Program-made: the position numbers and the translations under genes
Shown: one piece after another, positions 1 through 5,744 of the stretch
How positions within the stretch are numbered: the first letter of the stretch is position 1
Layout: the number at the start of each line of letters is the position of its first letter
Assembly: GCA_025999935.1 (NCBI GenBank)
Contig: BNXY01000090.1
Span: 1 to 6,605, forward strand
Source: Bacteroidia bacterium
GTDB lineage: Bacteria > Bacteroidota > Bacteroidia > Bacteroidales > Azobacteroidaceae
Reading direction: 5' to 3'
Length of the DNA: 6,605 nt
The notes under the pieces: generated by a model
The model's input: the letters and a program-made list of their open reading frames with translations, nothing else
What the model was told of the DNA's origin: nothing
Database searches by the model: none

Positions 1-735
1 ATTCAGATTATTTAATTTGTATATTTCAATCATTTCACTGTTCGATGAAGCAAATATCATCTTGTTTTTGGAATAATTGTATCGCAGAGAACCTTGATAG
101 ACATCGGGTAACATTTTTTCATTATCTGATTTTTGATGATTTTTATCTTGGGGAAATTCTCCTTGTTGATATGATTCGTTGTTGTTGATGTTGAAAACTA
201 AAAAACGTTCTATTGCATTTGTCGGCATACCCACGAAGATTGAGTCATTGATTTGTAAAATTCGCACATAGATATTTTTTGCTTTTTCATTGACTACGAG
301 AGAAAATAAATCGTGCGATTGTACATTTTCCGAATAAAGAATGGAATCCATACAATACTGATACATACGTGCCTGAAAATTATCTGGTGTATTTATAAAA
401 CCCGGTCGAAAAGAACGATCAATTTGAAGATTTCCCACAAATTCTCCAGGTCCATTTCCTACTTTGCCAAAATCTTTTATCACATTGCCGTTTTTTATAT
501 TTACTAAAGTAAATTGTGTTTGTGAACGTCCATTCTTCAATAGCAACAATGTATCATAGCATAATAATCGACCCGGATTGTCTGTCTTATCCTCCGTTAC
601 AAGCGTAATTGATTGAAGTTGAATCTCCGGTTTGTTATCAAAGTAAGAAAGAAGTGTTGTCTTTTTATTTTCACAGTTTGATAGAAAAAGAAATAGAGTA
701 GCAAAAAGAAAATAATATATCTTGTTTATATTCAT
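1..735 (-). CDS. BF3164/TolB-like beta-propeller lipoprotein, 3' end cut by window
   Basis: The frame is open from the ATG at 735 to the window edge, giving 245 residues and no stop, so the C-terminus is missing. The N-terminus is a lipoprotein signal: a hydrophobic stretch around residues 6-18 ending in lipobox L-S-N-C with Cys21 as the lipidation site. Residues 93-98 are GNGPGE inside an FGKVGNGPGEF stretch. This is the hallmark I associate with Bacteroidales 6-bladed beta-propeller lipoproteins (BF3164 / TolB_like families). The rest has the short beta-strand, turn, Asn/Asp-rich texture expected of propeller blades. It is likely anchored in the envelope; no enzymatic residues are recognisable and substrate or partner is unknown. 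It starts 13 nt after the small lipoprotein frame at 749-892 and probably shares its transcript. The complete protein at 1129-2172 is a paralogue by motif and layout. Family assignment is fairly sure, function is not. Confidence 0.85.
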   Translation of the reverse strand, partial: MNINKIYYFLFATLFLFLSNCENKKTTLLSYFDNKPEIQLQSITLVTEDKTDNPGRLLCYDTLLLLKNGRSQTQFTLVNIKNGNVIKDFGKVGNGPGEFVGNLQIDRSFRPGFINTPDNFQARMYQYCMDSILYSENVQSHDLFSLVVNEKAKNIYVRILQINDSIFVGMPTNAIERFLVFNINNNESYQQGEFPQDKNHQKSDNEKMLPDVYQGSLRYNYSKNKMIFASSNSEMIEIYKLNNLN

Positions 736-748
736 AAAAATCAACAAT

Positions 749-892
749 TTATAATTTAAAATAGTTTCGATGAATTTCCTTACCCATCCATTCCGCGACG
801 ATTTGTTCCTCTTCCGTTCGTTTTTTATTTTCTTTGCAAGAAACAAATCCGGAAAGCAGTAAAAGGGAAGTATATAGCAACAAGCTTTTCAT
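749..892 (-). CDS. 47-aa lipoprotein-like ORF, possibly an N-terminal remnant
   Basis: This short frame encodes 47 residues. It starts with a clear lipoprotein signal (basic start, a Leu-rich core at residues 4-13, lipobox F-V-S-C with Cys19). A charged stretch of Lys/Glu follows, then EQIVAEWMGKEI at residues 29-40, and the frame ends seven residues later. The 'EW-GKEI' phrase after a lipobox resembles, from memory, the start of longer Bacteroidales lipoproteins found beside beta-propeller genes (DUF1573-type), where it is followed by a full domain. Here the domain is absent and the last residues look unrelated, so this may be the 5' stub of a gene that lost its 3' part. A genuine tiny lipoprotein is the alternative. 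A TACATTTG promoter-like element lies at 928-935, and the next propeller gene starts 13 nt downstream, so the frame may be the first cistron of that transcript. Confidence 0.5.
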   Translation of the reverse strand: MKSLLLYTSLLLLSGFVSCKENKKRTEEEQIVAEWMGKEIHRNYFKL

Positions 893-927
893 TTGTATTT
901 AATTCAATGGACATTATATATTTACTT

Positions 928-961
928 CAAATGTAGTGATATTTTTTTAATAGTATGCAAT
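928..961 (-). promoter_or_regulatory. Candidate Bacteroidetes promoter for the 892 transcript
   Basis: On the minus strand 935-928 reads TACATTTG, a full match to the Bacteroidetes -7 consensus TAnnTTTG. The -33 element is poor: ATTG at 961-958 lies 22 nt upstream instead of TTTG at about 19-21. A start site near 921 would leave a leader of roughly 30 nt before the ATG at 892. It would serve the small lipoprotein frame and the propeller gene at 1-735. This is by sequence match only. Confidence 0.45.
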
Positions 962-968
962 AATTTGC

Positions 969-1021
969 AAAAAAACAATAATGATTCAAATATTTTTAAC
1001 CTATTGGGTTAATTGAATATT
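969..1021 (-). terminator. Possible hairpin terminator between transcription units
   Basis: An inverted repeat pairs TTAACC (996-1001) with GGTTAA (1007-1012) around a 5-nt loop. An outer AATATT (989-994) pairs with AATATT (1016-1021) across a small asymmetric internal loop. Reading on the minus strand, a run of seven T follows about a dozen bases after the hairpin (near 969-977). It lies just after the broken signal peptidase copy and just before the candidate promoter at 928-935, the expected place for a terminator. The stem is AT-rich and the T run is not adjacent, so the call is weak. Confidence 0.35.
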
Positions 1022-1128
1022 ATCTATCGGCCGAAATAGCCACGCAACGTTTCAGATACAAAACATTTAAATCCGGCTCCAATTTTTCAGGATTGGTGTA
1101 AGGATTTCCAAGAGTAATTTGGAATCAT
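1020..1128 (-). pseudogene. Signal peptidase I (lepB-like) remnant with internal deletion
   Basis: This is a decayed copy of the gene at 5745-6491. The ATG at 1128 opens a frame reading MIPNYSWKSL, matching the intact protein's MIQKISWKSL. After codon 9 the sequence jumps to the equivalent of codon 101 and continues in another frame as PYTNPEKLEPDLNVLYLKRC. This matches residues 101-120 of the intact enzyme, including the catalytic lysine. Relative to the intact gene about 275 nt are missing, with TCC shared at the junction; the loss removes the membrane anchor and catalytic serine and shifts the frame. After the cysteine comes VAISADR and a stop, in place of the KGLPGDT box, and nothing further is recognisable. 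Bases 1044-1102 match 6132-6190 at 54 of 59 positions, with 38 exact bases at 1060-1097. The ATG abuts the stop of the propeller gene (TAAATG). It cannot make an active peptidase. Confidence 0.88.
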
Positions 1129-2172
1129 TTATTCTGTTTTGAATGATATTAATTTCCTTTCTCCAACAGCAGAAAGTGCATAAATAATATCGCCTTTTGA
1201 ATTTATATCCATGGCACATATAGGCGTATCTAAATCAATTATTTCTAATAAGTTGCCTTTGAAATCATATACATGAATATATTGACTTTGAAAAGAATTA
1301 GGTTCGATTTCTAATTTACCAGAATATAAACCATAAACTCTATTGGAAGATACACAAGCACTTATGTATCCATAACGGGTTTTTTCATTTATATAAATTT
1401 GGCCATCAACTATACTGTAATCATACTTAAAATATTCATGAGAAAAATTATTGATTAAAGTATCGCCATCAATTGTATATAATTCAATCAATCCATTTCT
1501 GCTTCGCACCAGATGTTGCTTGTCTGATGAAAGGTCGAAGTCGCTGGCATCGGCAAGGGATTGGTAAAACTTACTTACTCGAGGTTCGGAAACGGCTAAT
1601 TCAACCATCTCTTTACCTCTAATGCCATTGTTGAAAAATGAAAAAACGCCATCTATATAAATACCGCTTCCAATCCATGTAGAATCATTGAGAATTTCTA
1701 TGTGCGTTGAGATTCCTCCTTCTTCAAAAGACCCGGCTGTGGCAGAAACGGTATTGAAAGCGGCAGTTTGATTATCAATCAAGGCGCTGTCAAGGTTGTA
1801 TATAAACCATTTACTGTAAGCGATATCAAAGACATAAAGCAATAATTCATTCTCTTTATCTTTTAAGACATTCACATACCAGGATGGGTTTATAATTTCT
1901 CCGGGACCTTGCCCTACCGGACATATTCTTGCTGCATGACCATTTTCCGTATTAATTATTGTAAAATTTTTATCTTCATATTTATCCAAAATAAAAACAA
2001 AAGTATCTACAACGCAAAACAGATGTGTTCTCCCGATAAAAATGTTACCGTCTTCTTCAAAAACCAAATTCGTTTGTACTTGCCGGTAAGGAACTTTACT
2101 GAAAGTATCTTTATTACCGGAAGAACAAGATATCAGAAATAATAGAAAAAATACAAATGCAAAATGTCTCAT
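1129..2172 (-). CDS. BF3164/TolB-like 6-bladed beta-propeller lipoprotein, complete
   Basis: The protein has 347 residues. It begins with a lipoprotein signal: a Phe/Leu-rich core at residues 4-13 and lipobox L-I-S-C with Cys16. The family-type motif GQGPGE lies at residues 87-92, in the same relative place as in the paralogue at 1-735. The body alternates short beta-strand phrases with turns, as in propeller blades, and there is no second domain. The C-terminus (IDLDTPICAMDINSKGDIIY...) matches in pattern the end of the protein at 6500-6605, so three members of this family lie in the window. It is probably exported and lipid-anchored; ligand or partner is unknown. The stop codon is directly followed by the ATG of the broken signal peptidase copy, so the two were once a tight operon, like the intact pair at the right end. 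The best promoter candidate is at 2338-2367, about 160 nt upstream. Confidence 0.88.
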   Translation of the reverse strand: MRHFAFVFFLLFLISCSSGNKDTFSKVPYRQVQTNLVFEEDGNIFIGRTHLFCVVDTFVFILDKYEDKNFTIINTENGHAARICPVGQGPGEIINPSWYVNVLKDKENELLLYVFDIAYSKWFIYNLDSALIDNQTAAFNTVSATAGSFEEGGISTHIEILNDSTWIGSGIYIDGVFSFFNNGIRGKEMVELAVSEPRVSKFYQSLADASDFDLSSDKQHLVRSRNGLIELYTIDGDTLINNFSHEYFKYDYSIVDGQIYINEKTRYGYISACVSSNRVYGLYSGKLEIEPNSFQSQYIHVYDFKGNLLEIIDLDTPICAMDINSKGDIIYALSAVGERKLISFKTE

Positions 2173-2207
2173 AATAAATTGAGTTTAAGAGTTCTTTATG
2201 ACCAATT

Positions 2208-2215
2208 CAAATGTA
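2208..2215 (-). promoter_or_regulatory. Second -7-like element close to the propeller gene
   Basis: The minus strand reads TACATTTG, a full TAnnTTTG match, which would place a start site near 2201 and give a leader of about 30 nt before the ATG at 2172. No TTTG-like -33 element is visible at the right distance, so this is weaker than the candidate at 2338-2367 in spite of its better position. Confidence 0.35.
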
Positions 2216-2337
2216 GAGAATCGAAAAACCAGAATAAATATTAACGCTTTTTTTTAATATATAATTTTTTACTGTTTTTTGTTCATATAATCATTTTTTA
2301 AATTCAGTCTAATAAGAATTGATTTGTTATTCTGTTA

Positions 2338-2367
2338 CAAATGTACGATTAATATAGAATAAACAAA
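2338..2367 (-). promoter_or_regulatory. Best promoter candidate for the propeller gene at 2172
   Basis: On the minus strand TTTG (2367-2364) is followed after 18 nt by TACATTTG (2345-2338). This is a near-ideal Bacteroidetes -33/-7 pair (TTTG and TAnnTTTG). A start near 2331 would give an AT-rich leader of about 160 nt before the propeller ATG. It lies after the OmpA terminator, so the propeller gene should form its own transcription unit. Confidence 0.5.
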
Positions 2368-2495
2368 AATATTATCTTCATTTTTTCGAAAGAGTGATGC
2401 ATAAATAATAATAGTGAACTTACAAAGATTCCATCCATCCGGTTTTTTTGCCTTTTCAAAATGCTCTTTTGCAGTTGTGAAGACGTTGTCTGAGT

Positions 2496-2532
2496 AAAAA
2501 AAACAGCCATCCCACAAAGCGAAATGGCCGTT
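2496..2532 (-). terminator. Rho-independent-type terminator after the OmpA lipoprotein gene
   Basis: On the minus strand a 14-base arm starting AACGGCCAT (2532-2519) pairs with the arm ending ATGGCTGTT (2515-2502) around a TTT loop. All 14 positions pair if four G-U wobbles are allowed. Eight T (2503-2496) follow, the first two being part of the stem. On the opposite strand the wobble pairs become A-C mismatches, so the structure is directional. It lies about 30 nt beyond the stop codon at 2561. Confidence 0.85.
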
Positions 2533-2560
2533 ATTTTTGAAATATTTTCCCGTATTTACT

Positions 2561-3241
2561 TTACTTCAATGTTCCGTCTTGTGCATCTTTGATCATTTTT
2601 GCATTCGGAATAATGAAAATTTCCACCCGTCGATTTTGTTGTTGTCCGGCTTTCGTAGCATTGTCCGCTACCGGTTGGGAAGAACCCAGACCTTCCGTAG
2701 CCACGCGAGCATCGGCAATGCCTTGTCCTAATAGAAAATTCTTTACAGAACCGGCTCTTTCTTTTGAAAGCGGAATATTGATTCTATCATTACCCGTACT
2801 ATCGGTATGACCGTAAATCTCTACATCCGTATCCGGCGTATTTTTCAAAGTATTGGCGAATTGGGTCAAGGCTGATTTGGATGCTTGATTCAGCGTACTT
2901 GAATTGGTCGCGAAAAGGATTCCGGAATCAAAAGTCACTTTAATGGCTTGACCATCATTGATACTTTCTACCTTGGCATTTTCGATCTGCTCCAATTCTT
3001 TCTTTTGTTTGTCCATTTTGTTGCCGATCAAAGCGCCGGCTGCACCGCCGACTACCGCGCCGATTCCTGCGCCCCAAGCCGCTCCTTTACCTCCGTTCAA
3101 TAAAGCGCCGATACCGGCTCCTACTGCTGCACCGCTACCGCCGCCGATGGCTGTTCCTTTTGCGGTGTTACTCGCGTTACATCCTGAAAACAAAATAGCA
3201 ACACACAGCAATAAACTTGCGAATAAATTACTCTTTCTCAT
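2561..3241 (-). CDS. Glycine-zipper / OmpA-family lipoprotein
   Basis: The 226-residue protein has three parts. Residues 1-21 are a lipoprotein signal ending in F-S-G-C, with Cys21 as the lipid anchor. Residues 32-74 are Gly/Ala-rich with regular GxxxG spacing (a glycine zipper, as in YmgG/OmpA-like lipoproteins), which may insert into or associate with membrane. Residues 98-212 are an OmpA-like peptidoglycan-binding domain. It has the strand 'IKVTFDSGILFATNSSTL', then YGHTDSTG (144-150), with Asp147, then LSKERAGSV with Arg162, and finally NRRVEI. Asp147 and Arg162 correspond to the diaminopimelate-binding pair of E. coli OmpA. Its likely job is to tether the outer membrane to the cell wall. 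There is no beta-barrel domain. It has its own promoter candidate (3292-3322) and a strong terminator (2496-2532), so it is probably monocistronic. The ATG at 3241 is directly followed by basic residues and the signal core. Confidence 0.95.
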   Translation of the reverse strand: MRKSNLFASLLLCVAILFSGCNASNTAKGTAIGGGSGAAVGAGIGALLNGGKGAAWGAGIGAVVGGAAGALIGNKMDKQKKELEQIENAKVESINDGQAIKVTFDSGILFATNSSTLNQASKSALTQFANTLKNTPDTDVEIYGHTDSTGNDRINIPLSKERAGSVKNFLLGQGIADARVATEGLGSSQPVADNATKAGQQQNRRVEIFIIPNAKMIKDAQDGTLK

Positions 3242-3291
3242 CTTTTTTTCTTAGGTTAAATTATTAATTTAAAATATAATATAGTTTGTTA

Positions 3292-3322
3292 CAATAATAG
3301 TAAGGCTATTTTTGTAAGCAAA
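3292..3322 (-). promoter_or_regulatory. Candidate promoter of the OmpA lipoprotein gene
   Basis: On the minus strand TTTG (3322-3319) is followed after 19 nt by TATTATTG (3299-3292), one mismatch from TAnnTTTG. Spacing is ideal for Bacteroidetes. It lies in the gap between the preceding stop (3328) and the ATG at 3241, giving a leader of about 45 nt. Confidence 0.5.
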
Positions 3323-3327
3323 TTCGG

Positions 3328-3642
3328 TTAATCCGAAATATCCAAGGTATCGGTATAAGCGGTCTCTGCACGCAATACGATTAAGACATCCTCCGGCAGA
3401 AAATCGCCGATTTCATCTTTCTTAGCTTGTTGAACAATGTATTTAATCAATTCTCTTTCTTCTTTCTCTTCATCATCGTCGTTTAAATAATCGTTTTTTT
3501 CGTAAAAATCACAGATAACATCCAAAATATAATAGATGTCGTCTTCACTGAATTTGTCTTTCAGTTCTTGCGGGAGGAAATTGTAAATAAAATTTACGGC
3601 CGCTTCGTCGTCGTATTCAAATAATGCTTCTTGGTCGCTCAT
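3328..3642 (-). CDS. Small acidic protein of unknown function
   Basis: The 104-residue protein is strongly acidic, with a DDDEEKEERE cluster near the middle (residues 55-64). It has no signal peptide and no membrane segment, so it should be cytoplasmic. The pattern of hydrophobic residues in 'AAVNFIYNFLPQELKDKF' and 'DDIYYILDVICDFYE' suggests an all-helical fold. I do not recognise a named family; it looks like a conserved Bacteroidales hypothetical. Its ATG lies 2 nt after the stop of the DUF5606 gene (TAA, TC, ATG), so translation is probably coupled and the two products may act together. No separate promoter is visible and no terminator was found after it. Confidence 0.85.
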   Translation of the reverse strand: MSDQEALFEYDDEAAVNFIYNFLPQELKDKFSEDDIYYILDVICDFYEKNDYLNDDDEEKEERELIKYIVQQAKKDEIGDFLPEDVLIVLRAETAYTDTLDISD

Positions 3643-3644
3643 GA

Positions 3645-4094
3645 TTATTCTCCTTCGTTTTTAGTTTCGTTTGTTTTATTTTCTTCTGTATTTTCAGATT
3701 CTTCTTTCTTGTCAAATTCCGTAAATCCTGAATTAATCAGCAAATTGTACCAGTTCATGATTTTTTTAATATCGGAAGGATAAACCCTTTCTTTATCAAA
3801 ATTGGGAAGCACCTCGGCAAAATAAGCCCTTAATTCTTCCGGTTTGATGGACGGGGAAATAGCAATCTTTTCGCCGTTTTCTTTTTGTTTGATGGAAGTA
3901 AATATTTGTGCCAATGGCGCTTCTTCGTCATCGGTATAAATGCCTATATCGCCTAAAGACACTACTTTATCTTTCGAATAAACCGGAATCCGTTTTTGGT
4001 CAATCATGGATTCGGCAATAAACATATTTTTCCCTTTGGAAATCAATTTGAAAAGTCCGGGTCTACCGGGAATTGATAAAATTTTTTTCAACAT
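3645..4094 (-). CDS. DUF5606 domain-containing protein
   Basis: The N-terminus (MLKKILSIPGRPGLFKLISKGKNMFIAESM) matches the DUF5606 family of Bacteroidetes, in which this opening is very typical. The small beta domain covers about residues 2-50. It is followed by a helical part (about 53-124, likely DUF6852) ending near 'MNWYNLLINSGF', and then a low-complexity Glu/Asn/Lys tail (128-149). The protein is cytoplasmic and its function is unknown; a small SH3-like, possibly nucleic-acid or protein-binding fold is only a guess. I chose the ATG at 4094 (149 residues) over the upstream ATG at 4121. The family begins at MLKK, the extra residues RPDTNTII are not family-like, and 4121 lies inside a promoter-like element. 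It is the first gene of a tight pair with the acidic protein at 3328-3642, and lies 48 nt after the nuclease stop. Confidence 0.9.
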   Translation of the reverse strand: MLKKILSIPGRPGLFKLISKGKNMFIAESMIDQKRIPVYSKDKVVSLGDIGIYTDDEEAPLAQIFTSIKQKENGEKIAISPSIKPEELRAYFAEVLPNFDKERVYPSDIKKIMNWYNLLINSGFTEFDKKEESENTEENKTNETKNEGE

Positions 4095-4118
4095 AATTAT
4101 TGTATTTGTATCAGGGCG

Positions 4119-4126
4119 CAAATTTA
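4119..4126 (-). promoter_or_regulatory. -7-like element before the DUF5606 gene
   Basis: The minus strand reads TAAATTTG, a full TAnnTTTG match, placing a start near 4112 and a leader of about 17 nt before the ATG at 4094. No TTTG is present at the ideal -33 distance (the nearest is 24 nt away, at 4154-4151). It supports the shorter start of the DUF5606 gene. Confidence 0.4.
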
Positions 4127-4142
4127 CACAAATATTTTGATA

Positions 4143-5543
4143 TTATAATCCAAATTCCTGATGTAATTCAGGAATTTCAATATCTTTGAACCCTTTTTTC
4201 AATAAACGCCGCTTAAATTCGACCTGTACATCCGGTTCGCCGTGAACAATGAAAACCCGCTTCACTTCATTTTGATCCTGACAGGAGAGATATTGGCATA
4301 AATCGTTGTAATCGGCATGGGCGCTCATGGAATTGAGCGTAACAATATTGGCTTTCACATTGTATTGCATACCGAAAATGCCCACTGTTTCGGGGCGCAG
4401 CTTCAATCTGGCGCCTAAAGAATGGGGTTCGCAATAGCCGGTAATCAGAATGGTATTCCGCCAGTTTTCAATGCTGTTGGCAATGTGATGTTTTACCCGT
4501 CCGGCCTCTGCCATTCCGGATGCGGAAATAATTACCGAGGGTTTATAGTCCGCATTCAGTGCTTGAGATTCCCGTTTATCCGTAATGTAATGAAGGCCTC
4601 TGAATTGGAAAGGGTCGGCGTCATTCCGCATTAATTTCTGCACGGAACGGTTAAAACATTCCGTATGATGTTTGACGATTTCCGTTACCTTAATTGACAT
4701 CGGACTGTCAACATAATACTTGATTGGCGGCAGCACACCGTCCAATTCCAAATCGTTCAGCGCATACAACAATTCTTGTGTCCGTCCCACGCTGAATGCC
4801 GGAATAATCAATTTTCCTTTCTTGTGCAGGCAAGTTTCCTGAATATTTTTCAACAAATCTTCCGAATAGGTATCAATCCGGTCGTGGAGTTTATCTCCGT
4901 AAGTCGATTCAATAATGATATAATCCGCTTGAGGAAACGTTTGCGGAGAATGGAGAATCGGATCGCCGTAACGTCCCACATCCCCGCTGAAAGCCAAAGT
5001 AAACTTTTTCCCCTTTTCGGTCAAAGTCAGGAAAACGGTAGCGCTCCCGATGATATGACCTCCATCGAAAAATTGCAGACAGATATTTTCATTTACTTCA
5101 ACAGCCTGATGATAATGAACCGGTTTCAAATGGTCGAAAGTCCGGTTGACATCTTCTTCCGTATAAAGCGGTTCCAGTAATTTTCTGCCTTCTTCTATCC
5201 GCTTTTTATTCATGAAAGTTATATCTTGCTTTTGAATAAAAGCCGAATCCAACAGAAGCACTTTAATAATATCAATCGTTGCCGGAGTTGCATAAATAGT
5301 CCCCTTGAATCCATCCTTTACCAATTTCGGCAACAAGCCGGAATGATCGACATGGGCATGTGAAAGGAATACATAATCGACCTCAGCGGGATTAAAACCC
5401 CAGTGGCGATTGAAGGATTCGGTTTCTTTACCCATACCTTGAAACATCCCGCAATCGAGCAGGAACTTCTTACCATTACTCAACGTGACTAAATGCTTAC
5501 TGCCGGTTACCGTCCGGGCAGCGCCATGAAAAGCGAGTTTCAT
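4143..5543 (-). CDS. MBL-fold beta-CASP RNA nuclease (CPSF-like)
   Basis: The 466-residue protein is a complete metallo-beta-lactamase / beta-CASP / RMMBL enzyme of the RNA-processing branch related to CPSF-73 and archaeal/bacterial homologues. Zinc ligands are visible: HAHVDH at 62-67, His163 in GGHIIGS, Asp188 in SGDVGRYGD and His434 in IVHGEP. The beta-CASP part shows IESTYGD (211-217), IPAFSVGRTQELLY (247-260), VDSPMS (278-283) and the ISASGMAEAGR stretch (339-349). The RMMBL part contains SMSAHADYNDL (405-415) with His409. The expected role is zinc-dependent endo- or 5' exonucleolytic RNA cleavage in the cytoplasm; which RNAs is unknown. It is not RNase J, which is longer with a different C-terminus. 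The start MKLAFHGAARTVTGS is at the usual family position. It probably has its own promoter in the spacer upstream, where TTATTTTG at 5613-5606 is one mismatch from the -7 consensus. Confidence 0.95.
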   Translation of the reverse strand: MKLAFHGAARTVTGSKHLVTLSNGKKFLLDCGMFQGMGKETESFNRHWGFNPAEVDYVFLSHAHVDHSGLLPKLVKDGFKGTIYATPATIDIIKVLLLDSAFIQKQDITFMNKKRIEEGRKLLEPLYTEEDVNRTFDHLKPVHYHQAVEVNENICLQFFDGGHIIGSATVFLTLTEKGKKFTLAFSGDVGRYGDPILHSPQTFPQADYIIIESTYGDKLHDRIDTYSEDLLKNIQETCLHKKGKLIIPAFSVGRTQELLYALNDLELDGVLPPIKYYVDSPMSIKVTEIVKHHTECFNRSVQKLMRNDADPFQFRGLHYITDKRESQALNADYKPSVIISASGMAEAGRVKHHIANSIENWRNTILITGYCEPHSLGARLKLRPETVGIFGMQYNVKANIVTLNSMSAHADYNDLCQYLSCQDQNEVKRVFIVHGEPDVQVEFKRRLLKKGFKDIEIPELHQEFGL

Positions 5544-5744
5544 ATTTTAATAGCGGTTAAAAAATTTGTTCTCATCGTTCAACATGCTTGCGTTAATTTC
5601 AGGCACAAAATAACGAATTTTTATTCAGATAAAAAAGGATAAAGGATTAATTTTTTTTGAGTTCCAAAATAACAATTAAATGGATGGTAGAACCCTGCAT
5701 TCTACATCGGAGCTGAGTCGCCTCATTATACAGTATCTAATTTA
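5544..5744. other. 201-nt spacer between lepB and the nuclease gene
   Basis: This AT-rich spacer contains, on the minus strand just after the signal peptidase stop, two small hairpins listed separately (5683-5725). A one-mismatch -7 element at 5606-5613 could drive the nuclease gene with a leader of roughly 55 nt. No reading frame with a recognisable product was found. Confidence 0.5.
5683..5725 (-). other. Two adjacent small hairpins after lepB
   Basis: On the minus strand TGAG-GCGA-CTCA (5725-5714) forms a 4-bp stem with a GNRA-type loop. After five bases, GATGTAGAA (5708-5700) pairs with TTCTACCATC (5692-5683) around a 7-nt loop, with one bulged base. This block is richer in G and C than its surroundings. 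It is not followed by a T run, so a classic terminator is doubtful; a structured 3' end of the lepB transcript or a leader element of the nuclease gene are alternatives. Confidence 0.35.

Larger units (their letters stand above)
2173..2495. other. AT-rich intergenic region, about 320 nt, no supported gene
   Basis: The gap between the OmpA terminator and the propeller gene has long A and T runs (for example near 2249-2280). It holds two promoter-like elements on the minus strand, listed separately. A 60-codon minus-strand frame (2335-2517) crosses it, but its ATG lies inside the terminator hairpin, it has no signal or recognised motif, and its end overlaps the promoter candidate, so I do not call it. 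No tRNA, repeat array or stable structure beyond the terminator was seen. Confidence 0.6.

Noticed and set aside
2335..2517. 60-codon minus-strand reading frame between the OmpA terminator and the propeller gene
   Set aside because: Its ATG lies inside the terminator hairpin, its tail overlaps the best promoter candidate, and it has no signal peptide or recognised motif. The phrase TTAKEHFEKAKKPDGWN looks protein-like, so an old gene fragment is not excluded, but support is too thin.
2958..3254. 98-codon plus-strand frame rich in Pro and Ala opposite the OmpA lipoprotein
   Set aside because: It is the antisense shadow of the glycine-zipper coding region; Gly/Ala codons read as Pro/Ala on the other strand.
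4095..4121. Upstream ATG that would extend the DUF5606 protein by nine residues
   Set aside because: The extension is not family-like and the codon lies inside a TAAATTTG promoter-like element; the ATG at 4094 fits the family start.
4776..5180. 134-codon plus-strand frame inside the nuclease gene
   Set aside because: It lies antisense to a fully conserved beta-CASP enzyme with intact motifs and has no recognisable product.
5683..5725. Possible tRNA-like sequence near the GGGTTCTACCATCC stretch
   Set aside because: No acceptor stem, anticodon arm or proper T-arm can be folded; only two short local hairpins are present.
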